From NCBI GenBank assembly GCA_963377175.1, contig CAUJNA010000502.1, positions 1,257,403-1,321,402 on the forward strand: a stretch of 64,000 bases of DNA, given 5' to 3'. The stretch's first letter is position 1. Each line of letters begins with the position of its first letter. The DNA is from Effrenium voratum. Its lineage: Eukaryota > Sar > Dinophyceae > Suessiales > Symbiodiniaceae. The notes beneath the pieces were generated by a model. It was given only the letters and a program-made list of their open reading frames with translations. It was not told where the DNA came from and did no database searches. This document shows positions 1 through 11,931 of this stretch, one piece after another. The translations under genes and the position numbers were made by a program.

Positions 1-2330
1 CTCCAAGGTGGCCGGCTGCCTTGGCTTCTCCAAGTCCATGGCCGAAAAGAGGAGAAAGGCCAGCCACTTTTGGAGGGAGGCGAGGTGCTGGGCTTTGTGG
101 GCTCTCATGTGTAGCCCAAAACCCAAAACGAGAGATGGAACGGGTTTTTGGTTTCTGGTTTTCTGGTTTCCAACTTTGCAGTGATGGAACGGCTCCGGAG
201 CTGAAGAATTTCGGTGCGCACGAAACACCAGAAGGCCCCAAGTGCTCGGAAGTAGCTTTGCCGCATGAGGTGTCCAGATCGGTGTTCGGCAATGTGCTTG
301 ATGACCAGGACTAAGATTGGTCCAAGTTGCCTGACAATTTTGATCTGATTTCGCTGAAATTATTGTTACTCCCGGCCAACTGAAGCAACTTGGGTGTCCT
401 TGGATTTTGTGGTTGCTCTCCTCCTTTCGTTGCATGTGTTTGGTGTTTTTGTTTCCATGGAGCACATGTCGTCGGACAAGGCGCGCCCTCTTTGGCCTCG
501 ACTTAAGGAAACCATTGATCTAACAACAGCTGCGCGGCGGAAGCTCGTTGCATGCGAGGTGTGCGCGTTTCGAGAAAGATGAGCGGCCCTGGCAAGAAAA
601 TCCGCCTCCCCAGTCTAACCATAGACTAATAGACGGTCAGTTAGCTGCTCACATGGAACGATATCTTGGCCATCAAACCTGTAACCCCCGGTACAACAGG
701 GGCCAACTTCTACTAGCTGCTGCCAATTCTTCAAGTTTTGCTTTGGCATCCCCAACTTGGCCACCCTTCCTGCCAACCCCTTTTGTCGGGTTTCGTAGAA
801 AACCGTAAAGCGGAGTAGATCAACGTGGAAGCGCGAGACAATACACCACGCACCCGCTGCCAGGACGTAATGTCCTATCTTCACTGATTCGCAATCTCCG
901 AGCCCATCCCTCTTGGCCGCACGCTCCCAAAGGGCTTCGGACAAGAAGGGGTCGATCAGGTCTGCCCACATCATGTTCAGTACCTCAGCCCCAGAAGTGC
1001 AGCTAGGCCATCACAACACCCAGAAAAGCATTCCGAGAGAAATGATGTCTACTACCCTCAAGTCACCAGTTGCAGTGGAATACAAAGATATGAGCCCTAT
1101 ACAACTACGACTTACTTTTGCAGGGAAAGCAGAAACTTCTAAGACACTTTACAAGTGCATGTGAGGATCGGCCTGATTGCTAGCATGGTTTCTCGCAACG
1201 AAGCTGAGAGAAGAGTGATGAGCAGAGAAGCGCACCCTGGGTCCAGTGAAAATTGCTCCAACGCTGAGTGGATGCGACAAAATGGAAACCAAAATACAGT
1301 AAGCGCAAAGAAGGAGAAGCTGCTTGTTATTGGGACGTCAGCCTCATCCACGCACACCATGCGCGCGAGGACCACGTTGAACCACTGCGACCAGGAGTCC
1401 GCCCTGCGATGATCCACGTGGCGCCATCTGCTTCGACAAATAAAGCCACGCGGCAGCTCCCCGCGCAAAGGGGCGACGCAACACAGGTCATGCCCTGGCG
1501 ATCCTTCGAGCATTGACGCAGCTAAACCGATCGGAGAAAATCATAGCCAGCCAAGCGCCGACTGTGAAGGCCAGCGGCGCAGACCCCATTAGACAATGAC
1601 TCAGCTGAACGCTGCAGCGCAAAACAATAGGGCAACACTTGCGGGGCCACAATGCCCCTCCCCTCCCATAGCAAGCACGCCTCTGAGCAAAGCTTCTGTC
1701 GCCTCCCAGGCACCAGGCTGCGCCGAGCTACATCGCCACGCAAACCGAAGACATCTCTCGCTTCATCTGCTAACATGAGGCCAGCGCTCTCTTATCTATC
1801 TGGACGCGCACATTAAGCGCAGTCCGCGTGTGAGATCGGACCAGATTGAGGGGTTTCTCAGCTGTCTGCCTCACTGGTCAGGTTCATGGTTGCAACAAGA
1901 GAAGTATTTCTCATAGTGTTCAATCAGAAACACAAGGGCCCGCACATTGTCCAAGATGATTCCGCCACACTTTGCGGTCGAGGGATCGGAGCTTTGTGCT
2001 CTATGAAGAGGGAATTCGCGCGCTCTGTCTTTCCAGACATGCAGGCCCCTGAAGGCAGCGGGGGCAACGCCATCTCTGGCTTGGAACGGGTATCAAAACA
2101 CAAAGGCGCTCAAAGCCGACTGCTCCACGCAGACCAGTCTAAAGTTGCCCACAGCCCCCGTGGTTTGCCGGCACCCCTCATACTGCCCCCCTCATACGAC
2201 TACAAGCAGTACCCGGCCCAATCGTGGCCACTTTTAGTCAAGTAGCTGCCATACTTGGCCGGCGCCGAGCGCAGCGTTCTGTTCATAGAGTGGCGCCGTG
2301 GACCGCGATGGGGCAAGGTTTTGGATAAGC
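1..2330. other. gene-free intergenic stretch
   Basis: I see no open frame here with a recognisable domain, and codon use in the short frames looks random. There is no RNA gene, repeat array or transposon end that I can support. It reads as ordinary dinoflagellate intergenic DNA. Confidence 0.5.
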
Positions 2331-2334
2331 TTTG

Positions 2335-2570
2335 GCATTCAAGTTCAAGGTAGGGCTCGGTTTCAGGCTTCGGTTTCACTTTTGGGTTTAGGTTTCGCTT
2401 TAGGGTTTAGGTTTAAGGTTTGGGGTGTGGGCTTAGGATTTAGGTATTGAATTGGGTTTTAGGTTTAGAGTGTTAGCTTTCCGTTAGGTTCAGGTTTAGG
2501 GTATAGGTCTTGGCGTTGGGTTTGGGATTGCTGTTCCGGGTGAAGGCTTTAGATTTAGGGTGTAGCTGCT
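2335..2570 (+). repeat. degenerate TTTAGGG-type telomere-like repeat tract
   Basis: The tract is made of diverged heptamers and octamers such as TTTAGGG, GTTTAGG, TTAGGTT and TTTAGGGT over about 230 bp. TTTAGGG is the plant-type telomere repeat, also reported for dinoflagellates. The copies are too degenerate and too internal to be a functional telomere, so this is probably an interstitial relic or a sequence that healed from one. Confidence 0.55.
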
Positions 2571-2604
2571 GGCGTCAGGTTCGGGGCGCAGGCAATCCAT
2601 GGGG

Positions 2605-3065
2605 GCTGTGTGCGTAAGTTGCGTAAGCGGGAGAGGAGGCGGTGGAGGAGGAAGAGGAGGAGGAGCGAACGGGAGGGGCGAGAGTGCGGAGAAGCAAGAA
2701 CCCCGCGCAAGAATGTGGGCAACAAGCAAACTAACAAAACAACATTAAGACGAACAAACCGAAGAAGCCAGCAAGCAAACACACTGCACAAACCAAGCCA
2801 AAACACACAGCCACACAAAGCACCCCCCAAATTCCCCCGTTCAATTCCCAGCACACACACACACACACACATACACAACACACAAAGGAGTGACCATGCT
2901 TTCTTTTCCCCCCCCCTTTGTGTGTGTGTGTGTGCGCGTTAAAACAGGGCACTCCCAGAAGGGTGGCTTTCCCTTTGGTCTCTCCCTTAAAAAGAAAAAC
3001 AAAAACAAAAACAAGCACGCCACAAAAACGTTACCTTCCATCAGGAAGAAAGACAGAGAGGAGAA
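2605..3065. repeat. low-complexity purine tracts and CA/GT microsatellites
   Basis: There is a GA-rich block (about 2625-2690), an AC dinucleotide run (about 2852-2872), a GT run (about 2919-2936) and AAAAC/AAG-rich blocks (about 2990-3090). Open frames across it encode only R/K-rich or V/C-rich low-complexity strings and are not supported as genes. Confidence 0.6.
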
Positions 3066-3589
3066 AAAAGAAGAAGAAAAAAATATGGAGCCGAGCCCGA
3101 GCCGAAGATCGGTTGAGAGCTCCGGCCCGGTGCCGGTTCTGCAGCTTGAAGCCCTGGGCCTCCGCAAAGTCGATGATCTTTCGGCACCTCAGAGGTCCCG
3201 GGGTTTGGCTCGGGGAAGTTGGGAAACTCGGGGCGGTTGTTGTTTGAAGGCCAGGGAAGAACCGCCGGGAACCCGGGAAACCTCCCCCGTTGCCAAGGAA
3301 ACTCGGATTGAATGGGGTCTTTTTGGGTGCTGAAACCCAAGCGAAACATCGTGAGCCCTGCTCCAAGAACAGATCGGGACGCTCTTTTTTCAGAGAGTGG
3401 TCGTTGGGATTTCTACAAAGAAGGTTGTCCAATGATACTTGCTCGTCAACTTGGTTTTGCATCATCTGGCAAGTCTGCTTCAACACCGCCTGCTATCAAT
3501 CCCTGAGTTGAATCATTTGGCAGCTCTGATTGAACAATACTGCATCCACTTCGATATCAATAATCGGAATGCGCTGCTTCAACAATACT

Positions 3590-4260
3590 GATCCGTTGCG
3601 ATTCAGGAGGATTGTCATGTTTTAAATGCACCTTTAATAAAGACAGCATTCTAGTAGAAAGTCTAGCTTCAAATAGAATTTAACTAGGAGTTCCTTGCTA
3701 AACAGTTTTCAATTCGGTTTTTGAGTAGATTCCTTCTTTCAAATGAGACCTTTAAGGTGATGTCCTGCCCAGGATTTTCTGTTTATTGTCATTAGTATCA
3801 AAATAGAGTTTGTTTGCTATAATGTCTACTTTTAACTAGAATTCGACTGCATGTCCTTTTCAAGATGATCTCAAGTATATGTTAATTAGAATTCATATTT
3901 CTAGTTACATTTCAAAGGTGATTACAAATTCTAGTAGACTGTCTAGATTCAATAATAATTTCAGTATGATGCTCTTTGTGACCAGGATTTCACTTGGACG
4001 TTAAGTAGAATCATTGCTTCAAATTGGACTTTACAGGGTCCTGTCCCAGCATGGTTTATTAAATATGTTCATTCGCATTTAAATTGCATTTACTAAGGAA
4101 AGAATGCCAGCAGAATCTCTAGCTTCAGCTATGATAGAAAAATGTTTATTAAAGAGGATTTCATTTTCGAGTTTACATGGAATCCCGGCTTGAAAATTAT
4201 GTTCAAGGTGATGTGCCTTCCTGGGAGATTTGGTTCTATAGTTAGAAACCAAATAGCAGA
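3590..4260. repeat. AT-rich island with diverged internal repeats
   Basis: Base composition drops sharply to strongly AT-rich compared with both flanks. Related phrases recur, for example CTAGTAGAAAGTCTAGCTTC near 3650, a diverged relative near 3932, and CAGAATCTCTAGCTTCAG near 4107. Segments around AAGGTGATGTCCTGCC and AAGGTGATGTGCCTTCC also recur. This suggests an old tandem repeat of a few hundred bp. No gene is seen. Confidence 0.4.
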
Positions 4261-7200
4261 GTCTGCCGGAATCTTTTGCTTTGACACAGCGCGTGTTTTT
4301 GGGGTCTGGGCTTGTCCGGATCGTTTTGGGGAGACGAGCGGCTCGCATGTTCCGAGGCTGAGCCACAAAGGTGAACAAAAAGCTGCCAAGCGGTCGCAAC
4401 AAGAATGAGCCACGAAAAACATGACCCTAATCTGGAGGGTTGCACGAATGACTGGCCTTGAGGCCCCAAAATCCTGATGTGCCTAGGAGCATCCTAGGCA
4501 TGACCACTCGCCTTCAGTCCAGGCTTCAGAGTCTCAGGCTCCGTTTAGGTTCAGGGGCCTAGGTGTCGGATTCCTGCTTTCATAGATTGTGCTTGACTAG
4601 GAGAGCAAAAATGCAGCAAAAAGGAAGCATGGTAGCTGTTCCCTGGGCTACCGGGCTCCTTCTCCGAAAGGAAGTTGGGGATTCCAACCTTGGCTTCTGC
4701 CTCTCTCAGCATCGGGTGGCAAGCCAACCTTCAATGCTTGATGTAAGGCTTGATCAAAAGGTCCTTTGCAAAGAAAGATGATAATTTCCACACAGGAAAA
4801 GTTACCCATGGTCAAAGCGGGGGGGCCTAAATGGCCATGGGTCAAAATCCCGTACCTCCAGTGAACATCCCAATCCACACTAAAATAGGTTCTAAAATGG
4901 GTGGTGAATTCACTTACCCCAAAATGAAATCCCCTTGGGTTTGACCCACAGCCAAATGGAATATTTTCAGAATCTTGATCCACCCACTCATCTTGGTCGA
5001 CCTAAAAAGAATGTGTCGAAAGCGCCTTGGACCCGATCCGTTCGCCAAAGCTCCCATGCCAGTGTGACCGTATGACGCTTTCCATCAAGCCCAGAAAACA
5101 AATCACTAAAGTCGAAGAAAAGTTTCAGAGGAGCAACCAAATGCAGTCACTAACTTGCAGTGACTCCTGCTCCCTGTCACGGCGACCTTCGATCAACCTC
5201 GTGAAACTTCACGCTCGGAGCTTCGTGCAGAGGCCGCGGCACAGTCCACGCTTTGGAAGTAGACCGGCCTGCGACGAGCTGCGACGAGCTCCAAACGCGC
5301 TGGTCATTTGGCTGCGAGCACCGATCTTTGCAAAAAAACTTGGGACCAGGTTTCGCGCACAAGTGTCTGTTGAAAAAATACGCGAGCAGCTTTCTGGGAC
5401 AGGAAAGGAAAAGGGAAAATACCCGGCAAAAAGGATTCTAGGAAACACCCATCTCATGCTCAGGCAGGGGCTCGGGGTACTTCTGCTCTGTGAAGACGCT
5501 GCTCAGCATGGACCCCACTCGCTGCGGCCTGCCGAGGTTGGGGCACCAAATTGGTTGAATACCTGATGAGACAAAACATGGGCGCAAACCTTTCGACTTG
5601 AAATCGGAAGGAAGAACATGTGGGTGTGACTTTGTTGGACCCCTTGTTGGGGCTGGATTAGAGAAAAACCAAAGGAAAACCCACGCCCTTTCTCCCATAC
5701 CCTCAGAAAGGTATCCAGAATGAACGATGCGCTGATGGGCTTTAGGCTTGATTCTGTGTTGATTTAGATGGGCTGAATTGAGTTGGGTGAGGTCAGGGTT
5801 GTTTCAGGGTGGATTTTGGGCAGGGTTTCGGCTGGGTATGTCAGGTTTGCACTGGTGTTAGGGTGAGGTAAGGATGGTTTAGCATGGGTTTTCGGTGCCT
5901 TTGAGTAGGGTTTAGGCTTAGTTTGGGACAGGGTCCGGGTGGGGACGGGACCAAAAGAGGTTTGGGGTCGGTTTGGGTCGGGGCCTTCAGAACGTAGGCT
6001 CGAACAGAAGACCAGGCCTGGGGACGGATTGGGAGTTTCGGTCGGCAGTTGGGTGGATTTGAACGGAGGAGAAAAAAGGCCATGTAGAACACCCAAACCA
6101 AATGCCATATGGCTGTGGGTCAAAAACAGGTGCCCAAAACGGATTTCTGGTAGCGGTCCCCTGGTAAATGAAACCATGGACCAAAACCTGCGGTCCCCTG
6201 GTGGTTTAAGTTTGACCCAAACACATATGGACAAAAGGCAAACAAACGCCCGAACTGCCAAAGAAGTCAAAACAAATCATGACTAGGGTATTTCTCTCTG
6301 AATCAAAGACTGTCGCAAAACTGGTGCGCACGAATACTTGGGCGGACACAATTCAAGATGAGGCAAACCAAGGCTGATGGCTCCAACCTCGAAGATAGAC
6401 GTTGGAGCAACACTTCCCCATCACAGCCGACCCGGCCTTCTCATCTCTGCTTTGCTCCTCGCCTTCTTTTCCTGTGCATAAAACGATGCATCAACCAGGT
6501 GGGCATTGCAGCCACTGGAAAACTGTTCAAGACTCAAGAGAACGTGGTGGAGCAATACTCAGGACCAGTTCCTAAATCTTGCCCTGGTGATCAAAGCAAA
6601 AACTGCTATACAAATGATACACCCTGGTGACAAACGTCCTTCTTTGGGAACTTGATCTCCATGTCGATTCGTAGGCTATCCTGGCAAGCTGATTGTGTGT
6701 GTGTGTGTGTGCAATCCAGCCGCACAAGATCCACATGCCAATGCTTCACCCGGCTCGACAGCCATTTGCAAACCACAATTGTCCCACAGCCCCTAATAGT
6801 TATGATGAAGCCGGGCCCCAATTCTTAGATCTGGGTCCCTTTGAAAAAGCATCACAATGGCAATCTGACTCCTGTCCAAGCATCACAATGACCATCTGAC
6901 TCCTATCCAAGTGTTGATTTCGATAGCTGCGTCCCGAAAAATTCGGGGCCCCCTTCGTAGCATCTGCAAGCAACACATATCATCTGGTAGCATCTTCTTG
7001 CTTTTCATTGTGTCAAGACCAGGTGCACCCTTGAAAGATCAGTGCCAGAGAAACATGTTGTTTGGGATCCTCCAACTCGGAACAAGGGTTTGCCTCCGTT
7101 GTTTGGATTCCGGGGAATCAATCCAGGGCTTCAGTGCAGCATCTTTGGCCTTCGTGCAGTGAGCGCGGAGAGGCACGGACCTCGAGGCCGATGTCTGACC

Positions 7201-8600
7201 CGCGACGTGGTTGGGACCCAACATCAAAGCTTCTCAACTGGCCATGGGGCATAACCTATGGCTCCATTTTGGGGTGGATGAACATCCATTTGCCACCTAT
7301 GTTGATGTTCACCAGCGGTACAGGGTTTTGACCCGCAGCCAAATAAGGGTCGCGTGGAGGTGTGTGGGAATTGGAGCTGTGGATTTCTGCAAAGGGTGAG
7401 GGCCGTTTTAGCGCCACAATGGTCGACACGCAATCAAAAATGCCTGGGGCTGATCCTTGTGGGCTCCCGTATCCACCTTGAAAATCAGAACACTTTGCTA
7501 AGAACCCCCTTGCGTCCTAAGAACCTCGAACCTCTCCTGGGTTGTGGAGGGTTTTTTTTTGTTGCTTCCCGAATGAGCAACCGGGTGCGCTGCGTGGCTG
7601 CCCCATAAGTGACATCCGGAAGGATCACCTGGCTGCTTGGCTCAACTGGACGCATGGCGAATAAATTACATGGTGATGCCCTAAGACCTTGACTGGACGG
7701 CACCCGTGCAAAAGCAAACGTGGCAACACACATCGCACGCCCATGCTGCTGAGCAGCCATGTCTCCATCTGGCGCCAACCTGCGCGAGTGGATCAAGAAA
7801 GCGAGAACAAGCGAAATGGACCACAAATACTTGTCTAGAAGTGCACAAAACAATCTGGAAATTTGGAAGGCAGAACAATGATATGTTCAAACAAAGATGG
7901 GTATGAGTCAAAGTAAGGGAAAACGGCGTTCTTTCTGGTTTCTTTTTAAACCAACCTCAAAAAGTACTTTCCAAAACCGCAAGCCAAGGTGTTCCCATTT
8001 CCGTGAAACTGTTGGATCAGTCGAAAACTCCGAAACGCATGCCAACTCTCGCAGCTGACCTGTCAGTCACTCGGCATTGGGGCTCCATATTCATGGCAAA
8101 AACACAACGTGTGATACAAGAGGTCCCGCAGGTTCAAACATGCGCTGAAATATGAACATGATACTGGGTGCTGACACTGTGCATGATACTGTGTCAGCAC
8201 CAGCAGCTATGCTATCCGTCCTGTGATCCAAATGTTGTCCAAACACTGATTTCAGCAAGCAAACACAAACAAGAGGAAAGATGCGAAAACGCAAATAAAA
8301 GCACAAACACCAAAGCAGGACAAAAACGTAGAGCCGAGATCAGAAAAATAAAAAGGGGAAAAAAAAAACGACGAGAAAACAAACAAGAAATCAAACAAGC
8401 AAGCAACGAGCAAACAAACAGTTTGTGAACCTGTCCCAGGTTTTAACCACGCCCTTCGACAAACAAAAACAAACAAGCTGCAAGCAAACAGGTAAACAAG
8501 GAAGAATCAAACAAACAAGCAAACACAACAAACAAACACAAGCTACACGAGATTGCATGGAGCAAACACCAAAGCAAATACACATACGCGCCAGCAAAAT
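4261..8600. other. gene-free stretch with diverged dispersed repeats
   Basis: No protein or RNA gene is supported. A diverged repeat carrying TTGACCC(A/G)CAGCCA appears near 4939, inverted near 6107 and again near 7327. A tract rich in GTTTAGG/GGTTTCGG-like words (about 5750-5960) resembles degenerate telomeric sequence. A CAAACAAG-rich low-complexity tract covers about 8240-8600. The frame from 5027 to 5566 has no recognisable domain and includes a duplicated GCGACGAGCT, so I do not call it a gene. Confidence 0.45.
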
Positions 8601-8618
8601 TGAAAACTCGAACAAAAC

Positions 8619-8780
8619 TGTTAAGGCCTGTTGCACTGCTCCTACCTTGAACCCAAACAACCCTCCAAATCAACGAGCTCCGCAAACCCAAAAGGCGCGC
8701 ACTTCTTTTTCACGGGTTGCTTGAAAGTGGCACTGCCTCCAGAGCACGCGGTGCACCTGGAGCAGGAGGTATCATTGTCC
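8619..8780 (+). repeat. diverged third copy of the 155-bp B repeat
   Basis: This segment aligns with the identical 155-bp blocks at 11413 and 11931. All three start with TTAAGGC(A/C)TGTTGCACTGCT and end near GGAACAGGAGG. Here there are many substitutions and an altered middle, so it is an older copy of the same family, outside the YR element. Confidence 0.6.
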
Positions 8781-9000
8781 CCCCTGTGAAGCTAAAAAGG
8801 GCGCCAGACATGCGTGTCCTGGCTATTTGCAGCGCATTTGCACGGCGCGGCAGGCGTGCCCGCGCTTCTTTAACAAACAGCGGTCTGCGTCATTAAAGGG
8901 AGTACCGCGGGTACAGCCCTAGAAAGCGAATGCAAGGGCAGGCGTGCCCAAGCTCGCTGTAGCCGCCTCGGAACCTGCCTTGCACCAGGTGGGAGGGTGG

Positions 9001-9519
9001 CTCTCTCTTTAGAGCGGATTCCCCAAACGGATTCTATTGCACCTGGGAGGGTTCTGACACTCGTCCGTGCGAAGGATTCGAAATCTAAAATGCTGCGTGC
9101 AGGCGTGTGGCTGCAACATAACGACCCCGAAAAAATAGGGTTCCCCGACCGACCGACGACCGAACGACCGACCGACGGCCGAACGACCGACGACGACGGC
9201 CGAACGACCGACGACGACGGCCGAACGACCGACGGCCGAACGACCGACGGCCGAACGACCGACCGACGACCGACCGACGACCGAGGGTTCCAAAAAAAGG
9301 GTTTCCTTTGAGGGGGCTCGCCTTGCAGAAACGAAGGCAGCTGCGGGGCATTTAGCCAAACCGCATATCTAGGGGTTGTTATGTTGCAGCCACACGCCTG
9401 CACGCAGCATTTTAGATTTCGAATCCTTCGCAGGACGAGGTCGTTTCCTGGACGGACAAGTGTCAGAACCCTCCCAGGTGCAACAGAATCCGTTTGGGGG
9501 ATCCCCTCTAAAGAGAGAG
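9001..9519. mobile_element. fold-back inverted-repeat element A
   Basis: Arms at 9001-9125 and 9376-9519 are inverted copies of each other, roughly 90% identical by eye. Each outer end is CTCTCTCTTTAGAG. The left arm lacks a stretch of about 18 bp present in the right arm. The loop holds a CGACC/CCGA simple-repeat block and no ORF. The same arm family forms element B at 44346-44795, so this is a dispersed non-autonomous element with long terminal inverted repeats. I see no clear target duplication. Confidence 0.65.
9147..9290 (+). repeat. CCGA/CGACGG simple tandem repeat
   Basis: This is a run of CGACCGA, CGAACGA and CGACGG words in the loop of fold-back element A. Every frame on both strands stays open and gives R/S/V or T/D/G-rich strings, which is an artefact of the repeat and not a gene. 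Confidence 0.75.
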
Positions 9520-9799
9520 GTGCGATGTTCTATGTTCGCGCTTTCGCGCGGCGCAGTCTGCAGCTGTCGCTGCAGTTCGCTCCGCTGCAGTTCGCTGCTG
9601 CTGCTCCGCTGCAGTTCGCTGCTGCTGTCCGGGCTGTGTCAATATTGATCCAATGTTGCGCTTTCGTTGCTTCAAGACAACTCAATACTGCCTCAAGAAT
9701 GGCCTGGTATCGAAGCCTCAACGCCAGCCTGCCGAGCCGCGCCACCCAAGGTCGGAATTCCGACTTCGCTCCCACTTCGTTTTTGCCAAAAAACACATC

Positions 9800-10080
9800 G
9801 CCGGGCCACTGCCGGTGCCACTGCCGGGCCGGGCATCGCTGTGCGCCAAAAAACGTGTGCTAAGTGCGCACCTTTTTTTTTGGACCGATACTTGTGAGAG
9901 CGGTATCCCTCCCACAGCTTCCGGAGCATAGTTTTCAGCAAAAAAAGCCATCCACATGCCGCGATCATGCCCACACATGCCGCGATCATCTGTGCGCCGG
10001 GCCAGCGCCGGGCCACTGCCGGGCCACTGCCGGGCACCTGCCGGGCCACTGCCGGGCCACTGCCAGGCCACTGCCGATTT
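9800..10080 (+). repeat. GGGCCACTGCC short tandem repeat region
   Basis: An 11-bp word, GGGCCACTGCC, recurs from about 9805 to 9830 and more densely from about 10000 to 10075. The flanks contain AGCCGGCCTCGC-like words that also occur near 46.3 kb and 54.1 kb. No gene is seen between 9520 and 10290. Confidence 0.55.
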
Positions 10081-10294
10081 CCGAACGCGTGCCGATTGCG
10101 TGCTTTCAACCATATCGACGAGACGATATTGTTGACGGAGCTTCCGCTGCATGGTTTTTAGCCAACAAACATCGCCGGCCTTGCTTTCCCAGCCGGCCTC
10201 GCTTTCCAAGCGAAGCCCGGCCTCGCTTTCCGCGCTTCCGGTGCCTGGTTTTCACCAAGAAAGTCGCCCCCTCCGACTTCGCTCTTCCACCAAG

Positions 10295-10375
10295 GCCGTG
10301 AAAAGCACAAGTGTTGCTTGTGCTTTAAAGGCCACCCACGGACTGTGTCACGCCGTGACACGTGCTTGGGGAAAC
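10295..10375 (+). repeat. dyad-rich repeat shared with 46347-46415
   Basis: This block is nearly identical to one at 46347-46415. It contains two dyads: an arm pair AAGCACAA/TTGTGCTT, and TGTCAC/GTGACA around GCC. The shared dyads suggest a dispersed family whose RNA or cruciform form is folded. Confidence 0.6.
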
Positions 10376-10392
10376 TTGTCCAAAGTCCAAGA

Positions 10393-10780
10393 GTTGTCCG
10401 AAGTCGGGGCTGCTACCCCCCGCTTCGGAAAACTCCCAAACGCCGACGAATCGAGCGCAAGAAGCTGTGGAACCACTGGACCAACAACGGCGCACATGGG
10501 AACCCGGGTCGATAGACTCGACATTCTGTCGAGACCACCATTGTCCGCAGTCAGTGCTGCTACCCCTCACTGCGGACAACTCCCAACGCCCCGTTCAGGC
10601 CTCCTCCGATCCGAGGAAGCCCGAACAGGCGGCTTGAGAGTTTTCTGCAGCGTGTCCTCCAACGACACACTGGATAACCGCACGTTTTCCGCAGTCGGGG
10701 CTGCTACCCCACTGGATAACCGCACGTTTTCCGCAGTTGCCTCTTCCAGGGGCAACTGCGGAAAACCGCACGTTTTCTGA
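10393..10780 (+). repeat. cluster of strong hairpins with related loops
   Basis: Hairpin 1 pairs CCGAAG (10398-10403) with CTTCGG (10423-10428), with an inner CGGGG/CCCCCG stem. Hairpin 2 pairs 10543-10551 with 10569-10577 (9 bp). Both loops contain GCTGCTACCCC, and the stems differ by paired changes (A-T versus C-G). Hairpin 3 is a perfect 16-bp stem, 10726-10741 with 10751-10766. A CGCACGTTTTCCGCAGT word recurs around it. No ORF explains the conservation. Confidence 0.55.
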
Positions 10781-10866
10781 TGTCAGTCCTCCGACACTCA
10801 CTTCATGATAACCGCACGTTTTCCGAAGTCGCCTCGGCAACTGCGCGCAAGGACTCCTAAGAAAAC

Positions 10867-11350
10867 ATGTTTGAAGGACCAGTCACCGGCAACATCCCGG
10901 AGCTCCTGAGCAACGGAGAGGTAACGGAAGGCGCGCGGTGGCTGAAGCTCTGCCCGTGGACACGTCTCTGACCTGGTGAAGTTCCGCGTTGGCCGTGTTG
11001 TTGATCGTCAGGGTGCTGCCGGTTAGCCCGGTGGCCGAGCTTGGCAGGCCCACGCAGGCGCCCCGGCCGCGCTGGGCAAGTCGGCTGAAGGGGCCAAACG
11101 ACTGTCAACTTTAGCCAAGAACACCCGAGGAAGACCAGATGCGGTCTGTGGTCATGGACATCTTTACCCGGAAGGCTGCCGTGCCGTGGAGCCCCTGCAG
11201 AACAAGCAGAGACGGTCGGCCGGGCCACCAAGCGTGCCACGCAGGAGCTGACGGGGGGCGACAATGCTAACTTTTCCTTGCGAACCGAAAAGCGCCTCAT
11301 CGGTAACACATGGTCTGTTGCCAAGCGTTCCAACTGCAAACTTACAAAAG
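10867..11350 (+). pseudogene. possible decayed coding relic, family unknown
   Basis: The plus strand shows protein-like segments in shifting frames. One starts at 10867 (MFEGPVTGNIPELLSNGEV) and another lies near 11210-11350 (ending with GDNANFSLRTEKRLIGN and a short tail). Stops and frame changes separate them, and I recognise no family. It may be a broken retroelement or host gene fragment, or chance. Confidence 0.2.
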
Positions 11351-11412
11351 GTTCATCCTGATGTTTCACATCATGCACACACACGAGTTTGAGTGGGTGC
11401 TACAAACGTAAA

Positions 11413-11567
11413 CGTTAAGGCATGTTGCACTGCTCCTAGCTTGAACCCAAACATGGAACCTCAAAAGAACAAAGCTCGTCCGAAGCGGCCGCAGTTCTTT
11501 TTACCGGGATTGCTGAAAGTTGCACTGCTTCCAGGGCACTGGTGCGCCTGGAACAGGAGGCACATTG
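11413..11567 (-). repeat. YR-element split direct repeat B2
   Basis: This 155-bp block is identical at every base to 11931-12085. Taken with the A repeats at 11824 and 40658, the order on the minus strand is A1, coding body, B1, A2, B2. That is the split-direct-repeat layout known for PAT- and Ngaro-type tyrosine-recombinase retroelements. The perfect identity argues for recent activity or gene conversion. Confidence 0.65.
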
Positions 11568-11649
11568 ACCCCCCGAAATGTGAAAAGGCAAGACAATGCG
11601 TGTCCTTGCGTGCGCATGCAGTGCTGGGGGGGGCGCGGCATGCGTGCCC

Positions 11650-11760
11650 ACGCCCCAAGGTCCGGAGACCGAAGAGTCCGGAGACTCAAGGTCCGGAGAC
11701 CAATGTGGGTCCGGAGACCTGGTCCGGAAACCAAAAGGCCCGGAGGCCACCAATGAAAGT
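11650..11760 (+). repeat. GGTCCGGAGACC imperfect tandem repeat
   Basis: About six imperfect copies of GGTCCGGAGACC occur with 5-15 bp spacing. The tract lies in a 256-bp spacer that separates A2 from B2 of the YR element, where these repeats would normally abut, so it may be an expansion or insertion. Confidence 0.5.
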
Positions 11761-11823
11761 GCAGAGTGTCTGCTACCTATCCTTGCAAAGCCTGGCATAG
11801 GGCAATGCAGGGTGGGTGGGTGG

Positions 11824-11931
11824 GTTTCAAGAAATGAAACCGCAGGTTTGGGTCAAGGCTAGGAGCAAAACGGCCAACGCATAGTTCGATTCACAACATG
11901 CCCTAAACACGAGGGAAAAGAAACCCTAAGC
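11824..11931 (-). repeat. YR-element split direct repeat A2
   Basis: This 108-bp block matches 40658-40764 at over 90% by eye, in the same orientation. On the minus strand both start with GCTTAGGGTTTC and end near TTCTTGAAAC or TCTTGAAAC. The spliced-leader-like core that is clear in A1 is scrambled here. B1 starts at its inner edge without a gap. Confidence 0.7.

Noticed and set aside
2335..2570. A functional telomere or chromosome end
   Set aside because: Repeats are degenerate and flanked on both sides by other sequence.
5027..5566. 179-codon frame as a host gene
   Set aside because: No recognisable domain, ordinary composition for random GC-rich sequence and an internal 10-bp tandem duplication.
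8870..9403. Minus-strand Arg/Ser/Val repeat protein
   Set aside because: It reads through the CCGA simple repeat and the fold-back arms; all frames are open there.
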